Source: JADZAI01 sp046348585 (GTDB taxonomy: Bacteria; Pseudomonadota; Alphaproteobacteria; Micropepsales; Micropepsaceae). Taken from it: a DNA stretch of 64,000 bases. The number at the start of each line of letters is the position of its first letter. The stretch's first letter is position 1. Positions 26,117 to 36,124 of this stretch are shown here, one piece after another. The notes under the pieces were generated by a model. That model did not search any database, was not told where the DNA came from, and saw nothing but the letters and a program-made list of their open reading frames with translations. The translations under genes were made by a program, and so were the position numbers. Location: positions 1-64,000 of the forward strand of contig JAXMDZ010000006.1 of NCBI GenBank assembly GCA_046348585.1, written 5' to 3'.

Positions 26117-27562
26117 GTGACCCTCGCCCCCGCTCTCGCCGCCCGTTTCGCCGCTCTTGTCGGCCCCGGCCAGGCCCTCACGGCCGAGGCCGATGTCGCG
26201 CCCTATGTCGCCGAATGGCGCGATCGCTGGACCGGCCGCGCCGCGCTGGTGCTGCGCCCGGCGGATACGGGCGAGGTCGCCGCCATCGTCCGCCTCGCCG
26301 CCGAAACCCGCACCGCGCTCGTGCCCCAGGGCGGCAATACCGGCCTCGTCGGCGGCCAGATCCCCGACATGAGCGGCGAGCAGATCGTCGTCTCGCTCGC
26401 CCGGATGAACCGCATCCGCGCCCTCGACGCCCCCGGCTTCTCGATGATCGCCGAGGCCGGCGTCACCCTCGCCGCCGTGCAGCAGGCGGCGGACGAGGCG
26501 GGCCTTCTCTTCCCGCTGTCGCTGGCCGCCGAAGGCACGGCGACCATCGGCGGCAATCTTGCGACCAATGCGGGCGGCACTGCCGTCCTCGCCTACGGCA
26601 CGGCCCGCGACCTGGTGCTGGGCCTCGAAGTCGTGCTCGCCGACGGCACGGTCTGGAACGGCCTGAGGACCCTGCGCAAGGACAATACCGGCTACGACTT
26701 GCGGCACCTCTTCATGGGCTCCGAAGGCACGCTCGGCATCGTCACCGCGGCGGCGCTGAAGCTCTTTCCCCGCCCGCGCGCCCGCGCCACGGTCTTCGCC
26801 GCCACGCCCTCGCCCGAGGCCGCGCTCAAGGCCCTCGCGCTGCTGCGCGGCGCCGCGCCGGGAACCGTCACCTCGTTCGAGCTGATGCCGCGCATCGGCC
26901 TCGATTTCGTCCTCGCCCATGTGCCGGGCGCGCGCGATCCGCTGGCCGCGCCCTCGCCCTGGTACCTGCTCATCGAAATCGCCGCCCAGGCCGAAGCGGG
27001 CTTCGCCGCCGGGGTCGAAGCGGCGCTCGCCGCGGCGCTCGATAGCGGCGCGCTCGCCGACGCCGCGCTCGCCGCCTCGCAGGCCCAGGCCCGCGCCTTC
27101 TGGCATCTGCGCGACTCGATGTCGGGGGCGCAGAAGGGCGAGGGCGGCTCGATCAAGCACGACGTCGCCGTCCCCGTCGCCGCCGTGCCCGACTTCATCG
27201 AAGCCGCCAGCGCCGCCGCGACCGCGCTCGTGCCGGGCTGCCGCCCGGTGCCGTTCGGCCATCTCGGCGACGGCAACATCCATTTCAACATCACCCAGCC
27301 CAGGGGGGCCGACACCGCCCGCTTCCTCGACGGCTGGGCGGCGATGAACGAGGCGGTCCATGCCGTCGTCGCCCGCTTCGGCGGCTCGATCTCGGCCGAA
27401 CACGGCATCGGCGTCGCCAAGGCGGGGCTGCTGGCGGGCGTCAAATCGCCGGTCGAGATGGACCTGATGCGGCGGCTGAAGGCGATGCTCGATCCGCACG
27501 GCATCCTCAATCCCGGCAAGGTGATCGCAGGCATCGCGCGCCCTGACGCAACCTCCGGTTAA
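26117..27562 (+). CDS. FAD-binding oxidoreductase (D-2-hydroxyacid dehydrogenase/GlcD-like)
   Basis: Protein of about 481 aa of the VAO/PCMH flavoprotein family. FAD-binding loop PQGGNTGLVGGQ near residue 75, then GGNLATNAGG and GSEGTLGIVT. The C-terminal cap includes PFGHLGDGNIHFN and ISAEHGIGVAK, characteristic of D-lactate, D-2-hydroxyglutarate and glycolate dehydrogenases. Start GTG 26117 was chosen by homology of MTLAPAL; an in-frame GTG at 26075 is possible. No electron-acceptor subunit is adjacent, so the exact 2-hydroxyacid cannot be told. Intact frame. Confidence 0.9.
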   Translation: MTLAPALAARFAALVGPGQALTAEADVAPYVAEWRDRWTGRAALVLRPADTGEVAAIVRLAAETRTALVPQGGNTGLVGGQIPDMSGEQIVVSLARMNRIRALDAPGFSMIAEAGVTLAAVQQAADEAGLLFPLSLAAEGTATIGGNLATNAGGTAVLAYGTARDLVLGLEVVLADGTVWNGLRTLRKDNTGYDLRHLFMGSEGTLGIVTAAALKLFPRPRARATVFAATPSPEAALKALALLRGAAPGTVTSFELMPRIGLDFVLAHVPGARDPLAAPSPWYLLIEIAAQAEAGFAAGVEAALAAALDSGALADAALAASQAQARAFWHLRDSMSGAQKGEGGSIKHDVAVPVAAVPDFIEAASAAATALVPGCRPVPFGHLGDGNIHFNITQPRGADTARFLDGWAAMNEAVHAVVARFGGSISAEHGIGVAKAGLLAGVKSPVEMDLMRRLKAMLDPHGILNPGKVIAGIARPDATSG

Positions 27563-27617
27563 CCTCGCCCGGCGCATCGTGTGCCGATTGTCCGTGGGGG
27601 ACGCCGGCGGCCTGGGC

Positions 27618-29190
27618 ATGTCGAAGCAGATTCATTTCGAAATCTTCGTGCGCCGCGGCGCGTCGCCGGGCTGGAGCCTGATCGACGCGCAGGAAAACCG
27701 CGACGGCGCCATCGAAACCGCCAAGGCCGAACTGGCGTCCGGCCGCGTCACCGGCGTCAAGGTCGTCAAGGAAACCTATGACGACGCGACCGGCGACTTC
27801 GCCGGCGTCACCATCTTCGAGGACGGCACCGTCAAGGCCAAGGCCGCCAAGCCCGTCAAGGAAGGCCCGCCAACGCTGCCCTGCCTGACGCCCGACGATC
27901 TCTATTCGGCGCACGCCCGCCATTCGCTCGCCCGGCTCTTCGGCGACACGCTCGCCCGCTGGAAGATGACGCCGACCGAGCTGATCCACAGCGCCGCCGC
28001 TGGAGAAGCTGAAGCGACCGGCACGCTCTTCCAGCACGCGGTCCAGAGGTCGCGCTCGCCCAGGCGGGCGACACCGGCGACGGCGTCGTGCCGCTGATCC
28101 GCGCCATCAACGACCTCGCCGACCGCGCCATCCAGCGCGTCTACCGCGAGAACGCACCGGCCGCATTCCCGCGCCGCGACCGCCGCCGAACTCGTCGCCT
28201 ACGCCGTCGCACGCGCCGAAGCCCGATGGCGCGCTCCCGGTCGGCATGGCCTTCGCCGGGCCTATCGGAGCCGCCACGGCTGGGACGACAAGCTCGACCG
28301 CACGCTCGCCATCCTCGCCAGAGCTGCCCGCCAGGCCGGCCCACACCATGCTCGGCCGCCTCGCCGACGCCACCGTGGGAAATTCTCGGCGGCGCGGCGG
28401 CGCTGCGCAGCTTCTGGGCCAGGCCGCCGATCTCGGCAGCGCCCTCATCGCCATGAAGGCGACCTCTACCTCCGCCCGCGTCCCCCGCCGGGGCGGCCGA
28501 GAACAGCCTCTCCCGCCTCGCCGTCATGTTCGGCGCCGACCGCCCTCCTCGACGCCCGCACCGCGATCGGCCGCCAGGTGGTGAGCGAGCTGAAGACCCT
28601 GACTCGGCGCGACCGTCGACGTCGAGATGCTGCATCTGCGCGCCGCCATCACCTCGCGCCTCGTCATGGGGCCGCCCCGCCTCGTGCCGCACGACGACAT
28701 CGTCGCCGCCGTCACGCTGCGCTCGCGCCACCTCGTCCAGACGAGCGCCATCGAAGGGAATATCTGAAGCCCGCGCTCACCCCCGGCCGAGCAGGCCCAG
28801 CGCCTGCTGGCGCTGGAGGAAACATCATCGGGGCCGAGGAACAAGCGGCGCATCTGGGACTTCCTGAAGCCCATCCTCACCTCGGCCGCCTTCGAGACGA
28901 CGCTCTCCGACCCCACCCGCCCCGCCGCTCGCCCGCCTCGCCGCGCCGCCGACCTGCAGAAGCGTTTGCTGAAGGCGGGTCTGCCGAAGCCTGCCGCCGG
29001 GGGCGCGACGGCGGTCGGTACGATAGCCCGCCGCACGCTCGACGCGCCGCGCCTCACCGCCATGCTGCGCGATCCGTCCCGCGGCGCGGCGGCCGCCCAG
29101 GCGCTCAAGACGGCGATCAGCTCGGGCGGCGTGCCTGCCGGCGCGCACGCAGTTCATCGGCGAGTCAGAAACAGGCCCGCGCCGCCAAGG
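27618..29190 (+). CDS. Large conserved hypothetical protein, frame broken after about codon 125
   Basis: Begins MSKQIHFEIFVRRGASPGW with a clean ATG at 27618; the first 120 residues are intact (GVKVVKETYDDATGDFAGVTIFEDG). From about 27.98 kb the reading jumps frames repeatedly but stays coding-like: VPLIRAINDLADRAIQRVYRENA, HTMLGRLADATVGEILGG, SRLAVMFGADR, GRQVVSELKTLTR, ITSRLVMGPPRLVPHDD. This suggests a roughly 520-residue helical soluble protein. I do not recognise the family; the stop position is approximate because of indels. It converges on polA. Confidence 0.65.
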
Positions 29191-29191
29191 C

Positions 29192-32111
29192 TCAGTGCGC
29201 CTCGTCCCAGTTGCGCCCGGCCTTCGCCTCGACGGTCAGCGGCACGCTCATCTGGATCGCCGGCAGCGCCGCTTCCTCCATGATCCGCCCGGCGAGGTGC
29301 GCGCGGTCGCCTCGCCTCCGCCTCCGGGGCCTCGAACACCAGCTCGTCGTGCACCTGCAGCAGCATCCGCGCCGACAGCCCTGCCTCCGCCAGCGCGCCC
29401 GGCAGCCGGATCATCGCCCGCCGGATGATGTCGGCGGCAGAGCCTTGAAGCGGCGCGCTGATCGCCGCGCTCGTTGAAGCCGCGCTGCGCCGGATTGGTC
29501 GACTTGATATTGGGGAAATGCGCCTTGCGTCCGAAGATCGTGGTGACGTAGCCCGTCTCGCGCGCCTCGGCCTTGGTGCGCTCCATATAGGCGCGGATGC
29601 CGGGGAAGCGCTCGAAATAGTCTTGATGTAGGCGTTCCGCCTCGCCGCGCTCGATGCCCAGCTGGTTGGCGAGCCTGAAGGCCGAGGATGCCGTAGATGA
29701 TGCCGAAATTGATCGCCTTGGCGCGCCGCCGCACTTCGCCCGGCATGCTCGACCGGCACGCCGAACATCTCCGAAGCGGTCATCGCGCGGATGTCCAGCC
29801 CGTCGCGGAACGCCTTCTTCAGCGGCGCGATGCTCGGCGACATGGGCGAGCAGGCGCAGTTCGATCTGGCTGTAGTCGGCGCTGATCAGCACAGCCCGGC
29901 GGCGCGACGAAGGCGGTGCGGATCGAGCGGCCTTCCTCGGTGCGGATCGGGATGTTCTGCAGATTGCCCGCTCGACGACAGCCGGCCGGTCGAGGTCGAG
30001 GCCAGCGCGAAGCTGGCATGTACGCGGCCGGTGCGGGCGTTGATGTAGCCGGGCAGGGCGTCGGTATAGGTGCCGCGCAGCTTCTGCAGCTGCCGCCAGT
30101 CGAGCAGGCGGCGGGGAAGGTCGTGACCCTGCGCCGCCAGCTCCTCCAGCACGTCGGCGTCGGTCGACCACGCGCCGGTCGCCGTCTTGCGTCCGCCCGG
30201 CAGGCCCATCCGCCCGAACAGGATGTCGCCCAGCTGCTTGGGGACTGCCGAGGCTGAAGCGCCCCCGGCGAGGCCATGGATCTCCTCCTCCAGCGCCCCC
30301 ATTTTCTGCGCGAACCGCCCCGACAGACGCGACAGCGTCTCGCGGTCGACCAGGATCCCGGCCCGCTCCATGCCGGCCAGCACGCTGATCAGCGGCCGCT
30401 CCAGCGTCTCGTAGACGCTCGTCATCCCCTCGGCGGCGAGGCGCGGCTTCAGCAGGCCGTGAAGGCGCAGCGTCACGTCGGCGTCCTCGGCGGCGTACTG
30501 CGTCGCGCGGCCGATCCGGATGCGGTCGAAGGTCAGCATGTTCTTGCTGGACCCCGCGATCTCCTTGAACGAGATCGGCTCGTGACCGATGTGACGGCTT
30601 GAGAGTTCGTCCATGCCGTGCCCGTGCAGCCCGGCATCAAGCGCGTAGGACATCAGCATCGTGTCGTCGACCGGCGCGACCGCGACGCCGGCTTCCGCCA
30701 TCACGGAGATGTCGAACTTGCCGTTCTGCACGATCTTCAGGACGCCCGGGTCCTCCAGCAGCGGCTTGAGGATCGCGAGGCGCCGCCGCGGGCTCGATCT
30801 GCGCCGCTTCGCCCGACGACATCAGATCGCGCGATCCGCCCGTGGCGCAGCGGCACATAGACCGCATCGCCCGGCGCCAGCGCCAGCGACACGCCCACCA
30901 GCTCGTCGCGCATCGGATCGAGACCGGTCGTCCTCGGTGTCGAAGGCGACGGTCCCGGCCTCGGAAAGCGCGCGCCACATAGGCTTCCAGCGACGCCACA
31001 TCGGTCAGTGCGCGATAGGCGGTGCGGTCGATCGGCGTCTTCAGGCGCGCTTCGGCTTCGGCGCGTCCGGCCGGCGCGGCGGGCGTCCAGGCCTCGATCC
31101 CGTTGGCCGCCGCCGGCGCTGCTGCCGCGGCGTCTCCGCCTTCGGCCGGGGCAGACGCCGGAACGGCGATCGCAGCCGCCTCGATCGAACCGGTGTCGGT
31201 GATCTCGAACTCCAGCCGCGACGCGGCGCGTCAGGCTGTTGAATTCCATGCCCTTGAGGAATCCGATCAGCTTGGCCGCGTCGATCGCCTCGACCCTCAG
31301 ATCGTCCAGCGTCGTCGGCACGGGCGCGGCGCGATCGAGCGTCACCAGCCGCTTCGAGATGCGCGCCTTCTCGGCGTTGGCGATCAGGTTCTCGCGCCGC
31401 TTGGGCTGCTTGATCTCGGCGGCCCGCGCCAGCAGCGTTTCGGAGATCGCCGAACGCGGTGATCAAGCTCCGCCGCCGTCTTCACGCCGATACCGGGAAC
31501 GCTCTGCACGTTGTCGACCGAATCGCCCGCCAGCGCCTGCACATCGACCACCTTGTCCGGCGTGACGCCGAACTTCTCCATCACCGGCGGGGCCGATGCG
31601 CTCGACTTCATGGCGTCGTAGAGTTCGATCACCTGATCGTCGACGAGCTGCATCAGGTCCTTGTCGGACGAGACGATGGTGACGCGCCCGCCCATTTCGC
31701 GCGCCCGGCAGGGTATAGGCGGCGATCAGGTCGTCGGCCCGTAGCCCGCCAGCTCCACCACATCGACGTTGGCCCGCGTCGCGTCGCGGATCAGCGCGAA
31801 TTGGGGCACCAGATCCTCCGGCGGCGGCGGGCGGTGGGCCTTGTATTCGGGGTAGATTTCGTTGCGGAACGTCACCTCGGCCATGTCGAAGATCGCCGCA
31901 AGGTGGCCGGCTGGTCGCCGCCGCGCAATTCGCGCAGCAGTTTGTGCAGCATGTTGCAGTAGCCCGCGACTGCGCCCACCGGCAGTCCGTCGGAGGCGCG
32001 CGTCAGCGGCGGCAGGGCGATAGGCGCGGAAGATGTAGCCGGATGCGTCGACGAGATAGAGGTGATCGCCCTTGCCGAAGGGCGCGCCGGCCTTGGACGG
32101 GCGCCGCTCAT
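29192..32111 (-). CDS. polA: DNA polymerase I, frame broken by many indels
   Basis: Span of about 973 codons. The N-terminal 5'-3' exonuclease shows LYLVDASGYIFRAYHALPPL in pieces, VVELAGYEADDLIAAY, TIVSSDKDLMQLVDDQVIELYD, and GDSVDNVQSVPGIGVKTAAEL. The middle 3'-5' exonuclease region follows (QNGKFDISVMAEAG, MLMSYALDAG). The polymerase domain includes SADYSQIELRLLAH, AKAINFGIIYG, HQDYFERFPGIRAYM, and a C-terminus ending RNWDEAH. Start ATG 32111. A large number of single-base frame changes. An essential-class gene broken this often is strong evidence for sequence error. Confidence 0.93.
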
Positions 32112-32124
32112 CGCGCCGTCCCGC

Positions 32125-32323
32125 TCAATGGCGCTCGCTGTCCAGAACGAACAGCCGGTCGCAGCAGGGGCACGTCGCCTGGCCGGCTTCGCCTAGCCCA
32201 GGAATACGCGCGGATGGCCCAGCGTGCCGCCGCCGCCGTCGCAGGCTACACGGTGATCGGCGACGTGGATGCCCCGGCGGGGGGAAGGCGGTCGGGGAGG
32301 GCGTGGGGGGCGGTCTGTGTCAT
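32125..32323 (-). CDS. Small zinc-finger protein (zf-CHCC family), frame broken
   Basis: A roughly 65-residue gene hidden by frame changes. Start ATG 32323 (MTQTAP), then CDGGGGTLGHPRVFL in one frame and EAGQATCPCCDRLFVLDSERH in another, ending at TGA 32125. The C-x8-H-P-x-V pattern followed by CPCC defines the zf-CHCC domain of small alphaproteobacterial proteins related to mitochondrial NDUFS6. It lies 13 bp upstream of polA. Confidence 0.72.
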
Positions 32324-32405
32324 GGCGGCCTGCTCGTCTCGGCCGGACCATGCGTCGCGCCGCGTTTGATCGCAAGCCTGTTTCGTCTATGGCTTGCCGC
32401 GCAAG

Positions 32406-32482
<77 letters not shown>

Positions 32483-32643
32483 GTCCGCCATGACACCGCC
32501 CCTCCGGCCGGTCGCTTGTCCGGCTGCCGGGCGCGATTTGTGATCAATGTGCGTGTCCCCGGTTGGAAACCGCCTCCCCGCGATGCCATGTGGGACGTTG
32601 CGCCATTTCGATCTGTGTTGTCTCCCCATGTCTCCGCCGCCAG

Positions 32644-33856
32644 ATGACCCTCCCCCACAGGGGCATGGGGTTTCGCGAGTTCGTCGCCCTGATCGCCCTG
32701 TTGATGGCGGTAAATGCGCTCTCGATCGACGCGATGCTGCCCGCGCTGCCGGCGATCGGTCATGCGCTGGGCGTTGCGACCGACAACGAGCGGCAATGGG
32801 TGGCAGCCTATCTGCTCGGCTTCGGCGTCTCGCAGCTCGCCTATGGCCCCTTGTCGGACCGCTACGGCCGCAAGCCCGTGCTGCTCGCCGGACTCGGCCT
32901 CTTCGTCGTCTTCAGCATCGCCGCCGCCTTCGCCTCCAGCTTCGCGATGCTGCTCACCGCGCGGGCGATGCAGGGCGTCGGCTCCGCGGCGACCCGCGTG
33001 CTCGGTCTCGATCGTGCGCGACTGCTATGCCGGCCGGCGCGCATGGCGCGGGTGATGTCGCTGACCTTCATCGTCTTTCTCACCGTTCCCATCCTCGCGC
33101 CCTCGATCGGCCAGGCGATTCTGCCTTCGTGCTGCCATGGCCGTGGATCTTTGGCGTCTTCGCCATTTTCGGCGGCTCGGTCGCGCTGCGGGCGGCGCTG
33201 CGGCTGCCCGAGACGCTGCATCCGGAAGACCGCCGCCCGGTTTCGGTCGCGAGCATCCTGGCCGCCATCCGCATCACGCTGACCCGGCGCATCGCGGTCG
33301 GCTACATGCTGGCGCAGGCGGTGGCGATCGGCGGGCTCTTCGGCTTCATCACCTCGGCCCAGCAGGTCTTCGTCGACGTCTTCGACGAGGAAGCGCTGTT
33401 TCCGGCGCTGTTCGCGCTGATCGCGGTCTTCATGGGGCTGTCGAGCCATTCAACTCGCGCATCGTCGAACGGCTCGGCACGCGGCTCGTCTCGCACAGCG
33501 CGCTCATCGGCTACATCGCCTTCGCCTCGCTGCATGCCCTCATCGCCTGGACCGGGCATGAGACGATCGTCAGCTTCATCGCCCTGCAGTCCTGCATGAT
33601 GTTCTGCTTTCCGGTCTCGTCGGCTCCAATTTCGGCGCGATGGCGATGGAGCCGCTCGGCCATGTGGCGGGCACGGCCGTCGGTGCAGGGGTTCGTCACG
33701 ACCCGGGCGCGCTGATCGGCTTCGCGCGGATCAAGCGAACTTCGACGGCTCGGTCGTGCCGCTGACCCTGGGCTTCGCGTTTGCAGGACGGCCGGTCTGG
33801 CGATCGTCCTGGTGACGGAGCGCGGCCGGCTGTTCCGCCCGGCATTGGTCAGATGA
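32644..33856 (+). CDS. MFS multidrug transporter, Bcr/CflA family, frame broken by indels
   Basis: About 404 aa. The N-terminal part is intact: FVALIALLMAVNALSIDAMLP, QWVAAYLLGFGVSQLAYGPLSDRYGRKP (motif A, quoted in part), then LLTARAMQGVGSAATR. After about 33.0 kb the frame changes several times: LTFIVFLTVPILAPSIGQ, GGSVALRAALRLPETLHPED, GYMLAQAVAIGGLFGFITSA. The C-terminus ends RGRLFRPALVR at TGA 33856. Twelve-TM drug exporter family; substrate unknown. Start ATG 32644 or 32665. Confidence 0.85.
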
Positions 33857-34120
33857 GGCCGGCCGCCTGCAACATCCGGCAGGCGTCCTCATGCTGCGGC
33901 GCAATGACGCCCCTGGGCCGCAAGGTCCCGCGGCGTTGCCCTCGTCCGCCGCCTGTGGGGGCGCCAAGAGTCGAGGCAATTCAATCACTTCCTCCGGGTC
34001 GCGCCCGCCGAGCCCATCTGCCGTGTCTATCCGGCAACAGGTCGCCAACCGGGCTCTCGGCCGCCCGCCGGTCGATGGTCAGGGCGGGACGCGCGTGATA
34101 CCCGCCCTTGCTGACGATAA
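33849..34120 (-). other. Unresolved sequence, possible minus-strand gene end in indel-rich region
   Basis: Minus-strand reading has coding-like ends in two frames (RDPEEVIELPRLLAPP, then VIAPQHEDACRMLQAAGLI before a TGA at 33851-33849), which would overlap the converging MFS stop by 8 bp. The upstream part stops abruptly at 34121, where ompA-like sequence begins. I cannot name a family. It may be the 3' end of a gene whose 5' part was lost at the junction. Confidence 0.35.
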
Positions 34121-34763
34121 CGGCCGGCTACAAGCTCGACAACGGCCTGAAGTTCGAGTTCAGTCGCCTATCGCAGCAACGATTTCGACCTGTTCGGCCG
34201 CGGCACCGGCACGGCCACGTCGTTCTCGCTCATGGGCAACATGCTCTATGACATCGACCTCGGGCCCGGCTACTCGCTGTCGCTCGGCGGCGGCGTCGGC
34301 ACCGCCCGCATCGGCTTCGACGCCGCGCCGTTCCTGGATGATCGCGATTGGGTGTTCGCGTTCCAGGGCCTGGCCGAGCTGGAAGCGCGATGGTGAGCGA
34401 CGACGTCGGCATCTTCGCCGGCTACAACTACTTCGAAGCGAACAACGCCTTCGAAGGCACGTTCTACGTCGACGCGGCCGACACGCCCGCCGGCTTCTAT
34501 CTCGACCTCGGCGCCGGCGGTAACTGGCTGAAGGGCGTCGACACCGAAGTGAGGGACCTCGACTTCGACACCGGCTACTATGCGGGCGGCACGGCCGGCT
34601 ACAAGCTCGACAACGGCCTGAAGTTCGAGTTCGAAGCGTGCCGGGCGACGTGATCTCGACCTCGGGCAAGGGCTTCAGCGAGCCGCTGGTTCCGACCGGC
34701 CCCGGCGTGAAGGAGCCTCAGAACCGCCGCGCCACGATCGACCTGACCGGCTCGGCGATGTAA
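34121..34763 (+). pseudogene. Mosaic remnant of OmpA-family genes
   Basis: Three pieces in sequence. 34121-34451 resembles the middle of the second OmpA gene (36291 onward) but with a shorter loop and two frame-changing differences. About 34475-34638 restarts at the mature N-terminus (ADTPAGFYLDLGAGGNWLKG). About 34639-34763 jumps to the last 40 residues (VPGDVISTSGKGFSEP to TAA). No single frame spans it. Amino-acid differences show that it derives from paralogues not otherwise present, so at least one more OmpA gene exists or existed here. Confidence 0.8.
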
Positions 34764-34790
34764 TCAGCCTCCCTCCCGGAGGATGCGCAG

Positions 34791-34818
34791 AAGGGCGGCC
34801 CCACGGGCCGCCCTTTTC
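34791..34818 (+). terminator. Rho-independent terminator after the ompA remnant
   Basis: GGGCGGCC-CCACG-GGCCGCCC followed by TTTTCGTTTTG. Nearly the same hairpin follows both intact ompA genes, showing that the repeat unit includes the terminator. Confidence 0.85.
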
Positions 34819-34902
34819 GTTTTGTTCGCCAGGTGCGGCATTCAGACCATAGCGCACGCAAGGCCGACCATGTAGCAACGCGGCCACTTTTTGGGGAACC
34901 CT

Positions 34903-35874
34903 ATGCTCAGATCTTCGCTTTTCGGCGCCGTCGCCGTTGTCGCTCTTGCCGCCTCCGCCTCCGCCTCCGCCGACACGCCGGACGGCACTTATATCGGCCT
35001 CGCCGCCGGTGCGAACTGGCTGGAGGACTACGATTCGTGGGGCAGGTTCGAGCAGTCGGTCGGCTACTATGTCGGCGGCGTCGTCGGCTACAAGTTCGAG
35101 TCCGGGATCCGCGGCGAGTTCGAGGTGTCGCTCCGCAACAACGGCTTCGACTTCGTCGGGACGGGATCGGACGACAGCGACAATCGCGCGTTTTCCGGCA
35201 TGTTCAATGCCCTCTACGACTTCGACGTGGGCGAAGGCATGGCGCTGTCGCTCGGCGGCGGCATCGGCTTTTCGCGCATTTCCTTTGAGATGCCCGGGTT
35301 CTCCGATCGCGACTGGGTGCTCGCCTATCAGGGCATCGCCGAGTTCGAAGTCATGATCGACGACGATGTCAGCCTGTTCGCCGGCTACAACTACTTCGTC
35401 GCCAATAATTGGGATGTGTTTTACCTGCGCTCGGACGACTATGTCGCCCACACGGCCAAGCTTGGCGTGAAGTATCACTTCATCGAAGCGGAAGCTCCGC
35501 CGCCGCCCCCGCCGCCGCCGCCGCCGGTCGCCGCCAAGACGTTCATCGTCTTCTTCAACTTCGACAAGTCGGACCTGACGCCGGAAGCCCAGGCCGTGGT
35601 GGCGGAAGCCGCTGCGGCGTTCAAGTCGACCGGTTCGGTGTCGATCGCCGTGGTCGGCCACACCGACACGGTCGGCTCGGCGGCCTACAACCTGCCGCTG
35701 TCTGAGCGCCGCGCGGCGAGCGTGAAGGCGGGCCTCGTCGCCAACGGCGTGCCGGGCGACGTGATCTCGACCTCGGGCAAGGGCTTCAGCGAGCCGCTGG
35801 TTCCGACCGGTCCCGGCGTGAAGGAGCCCCAGAACCGCCGCGCCACGATCGACCTGACCGGCTCGGCGATGTAA
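34903..35874 (+). CDS. OmpA-family outer-membrane protein, copy 1
   Basis: Protein of 323 aa. Signal peptide (about residues 1-23, ending ASASADTP), an eight-strand-type barrel (about 24-190, for example YVGGVVGYKFESG, FAGYNYFVANN), and a ten-proline hinge. A C-terminal OmpA peptidoglycan-binding domain follows: IVFFNFDKSDLT, VVGHTDTVGS, LPLSERRA and NRRATIDL. Start ATG 34903 follows GGGGAA. The C-terminal third is almost identical in DNA to copy 2, whereas the barrels differ strongly. It should tether the outer membrane to murein. Confidence 0.93.
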   Translation: MLRSSLFGAVAVVALAASASASADTPDGTYIGLAAGANWLEDYDSWGRFEQSVGYYVGGVVGYKFESGIRGEFEVSLRNNGFDFVGTGSDDSDNRAFSGMFNALYDFDVGEGMALSLGGGIGFSRISFEMPGFSDRDWVLAYQGIAEFEVMIDDDVSLFAGYNYFVANNWDVFYLRSDDYVAHTAKLGVKYHFIEAEAPPPPPPPPPPVAAKTFIVFFNFDKSDLTPEAQAVVAEAAAAFKSTGSVSIAVVGHTDTVGSAAYNLPLSERRAASVKAGLVANGVPGDVISTSGKGFSEPLVPTGPGVKEPQNRRATIDLTGSAM

Positions 35875-35900
35875 CCAGCCTCCATCCGGAGGATGCGCAG

Positions 35901-35929
35901 AAGGGCGGCCCCATGGGCCGCCCTTTTCG
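35901..35929 (+). terminator. Rho-independent terminator of ompA copy 1
   Basis: AAGGGCGGCC-CCAT-GGGCCGCCCTTTT hairpin with a T tract, 26 bp after the stop. Confidence 0.88.
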
Positions 35930-36124
35930 TTGGATTTTGGGGCGGACAGGCATCGTTGCAATCATGCAACAGCCGGTCGGCAGTGCACGCTTCTGTGAGC
36001 CCCCCTCATGGCCCGGTGCGTAGCGTCATGCTAGCTCTCTGCCCAAGGCTATGGGGCATTTCACCATTGGCTTGGGATGGGGCCCGCACGGCACATCCGC
36101 TCGGCTGTTACAGGAGAGCTTCAA

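Noticed and set aside
35505..35530. Simple-sequence CCG tract as a phase-variation switch
   Set aside because: It encodes the poly-Pro hinge of OmpA in both copies and is a trinucleotide-type tract, so length change would not shift the frame.
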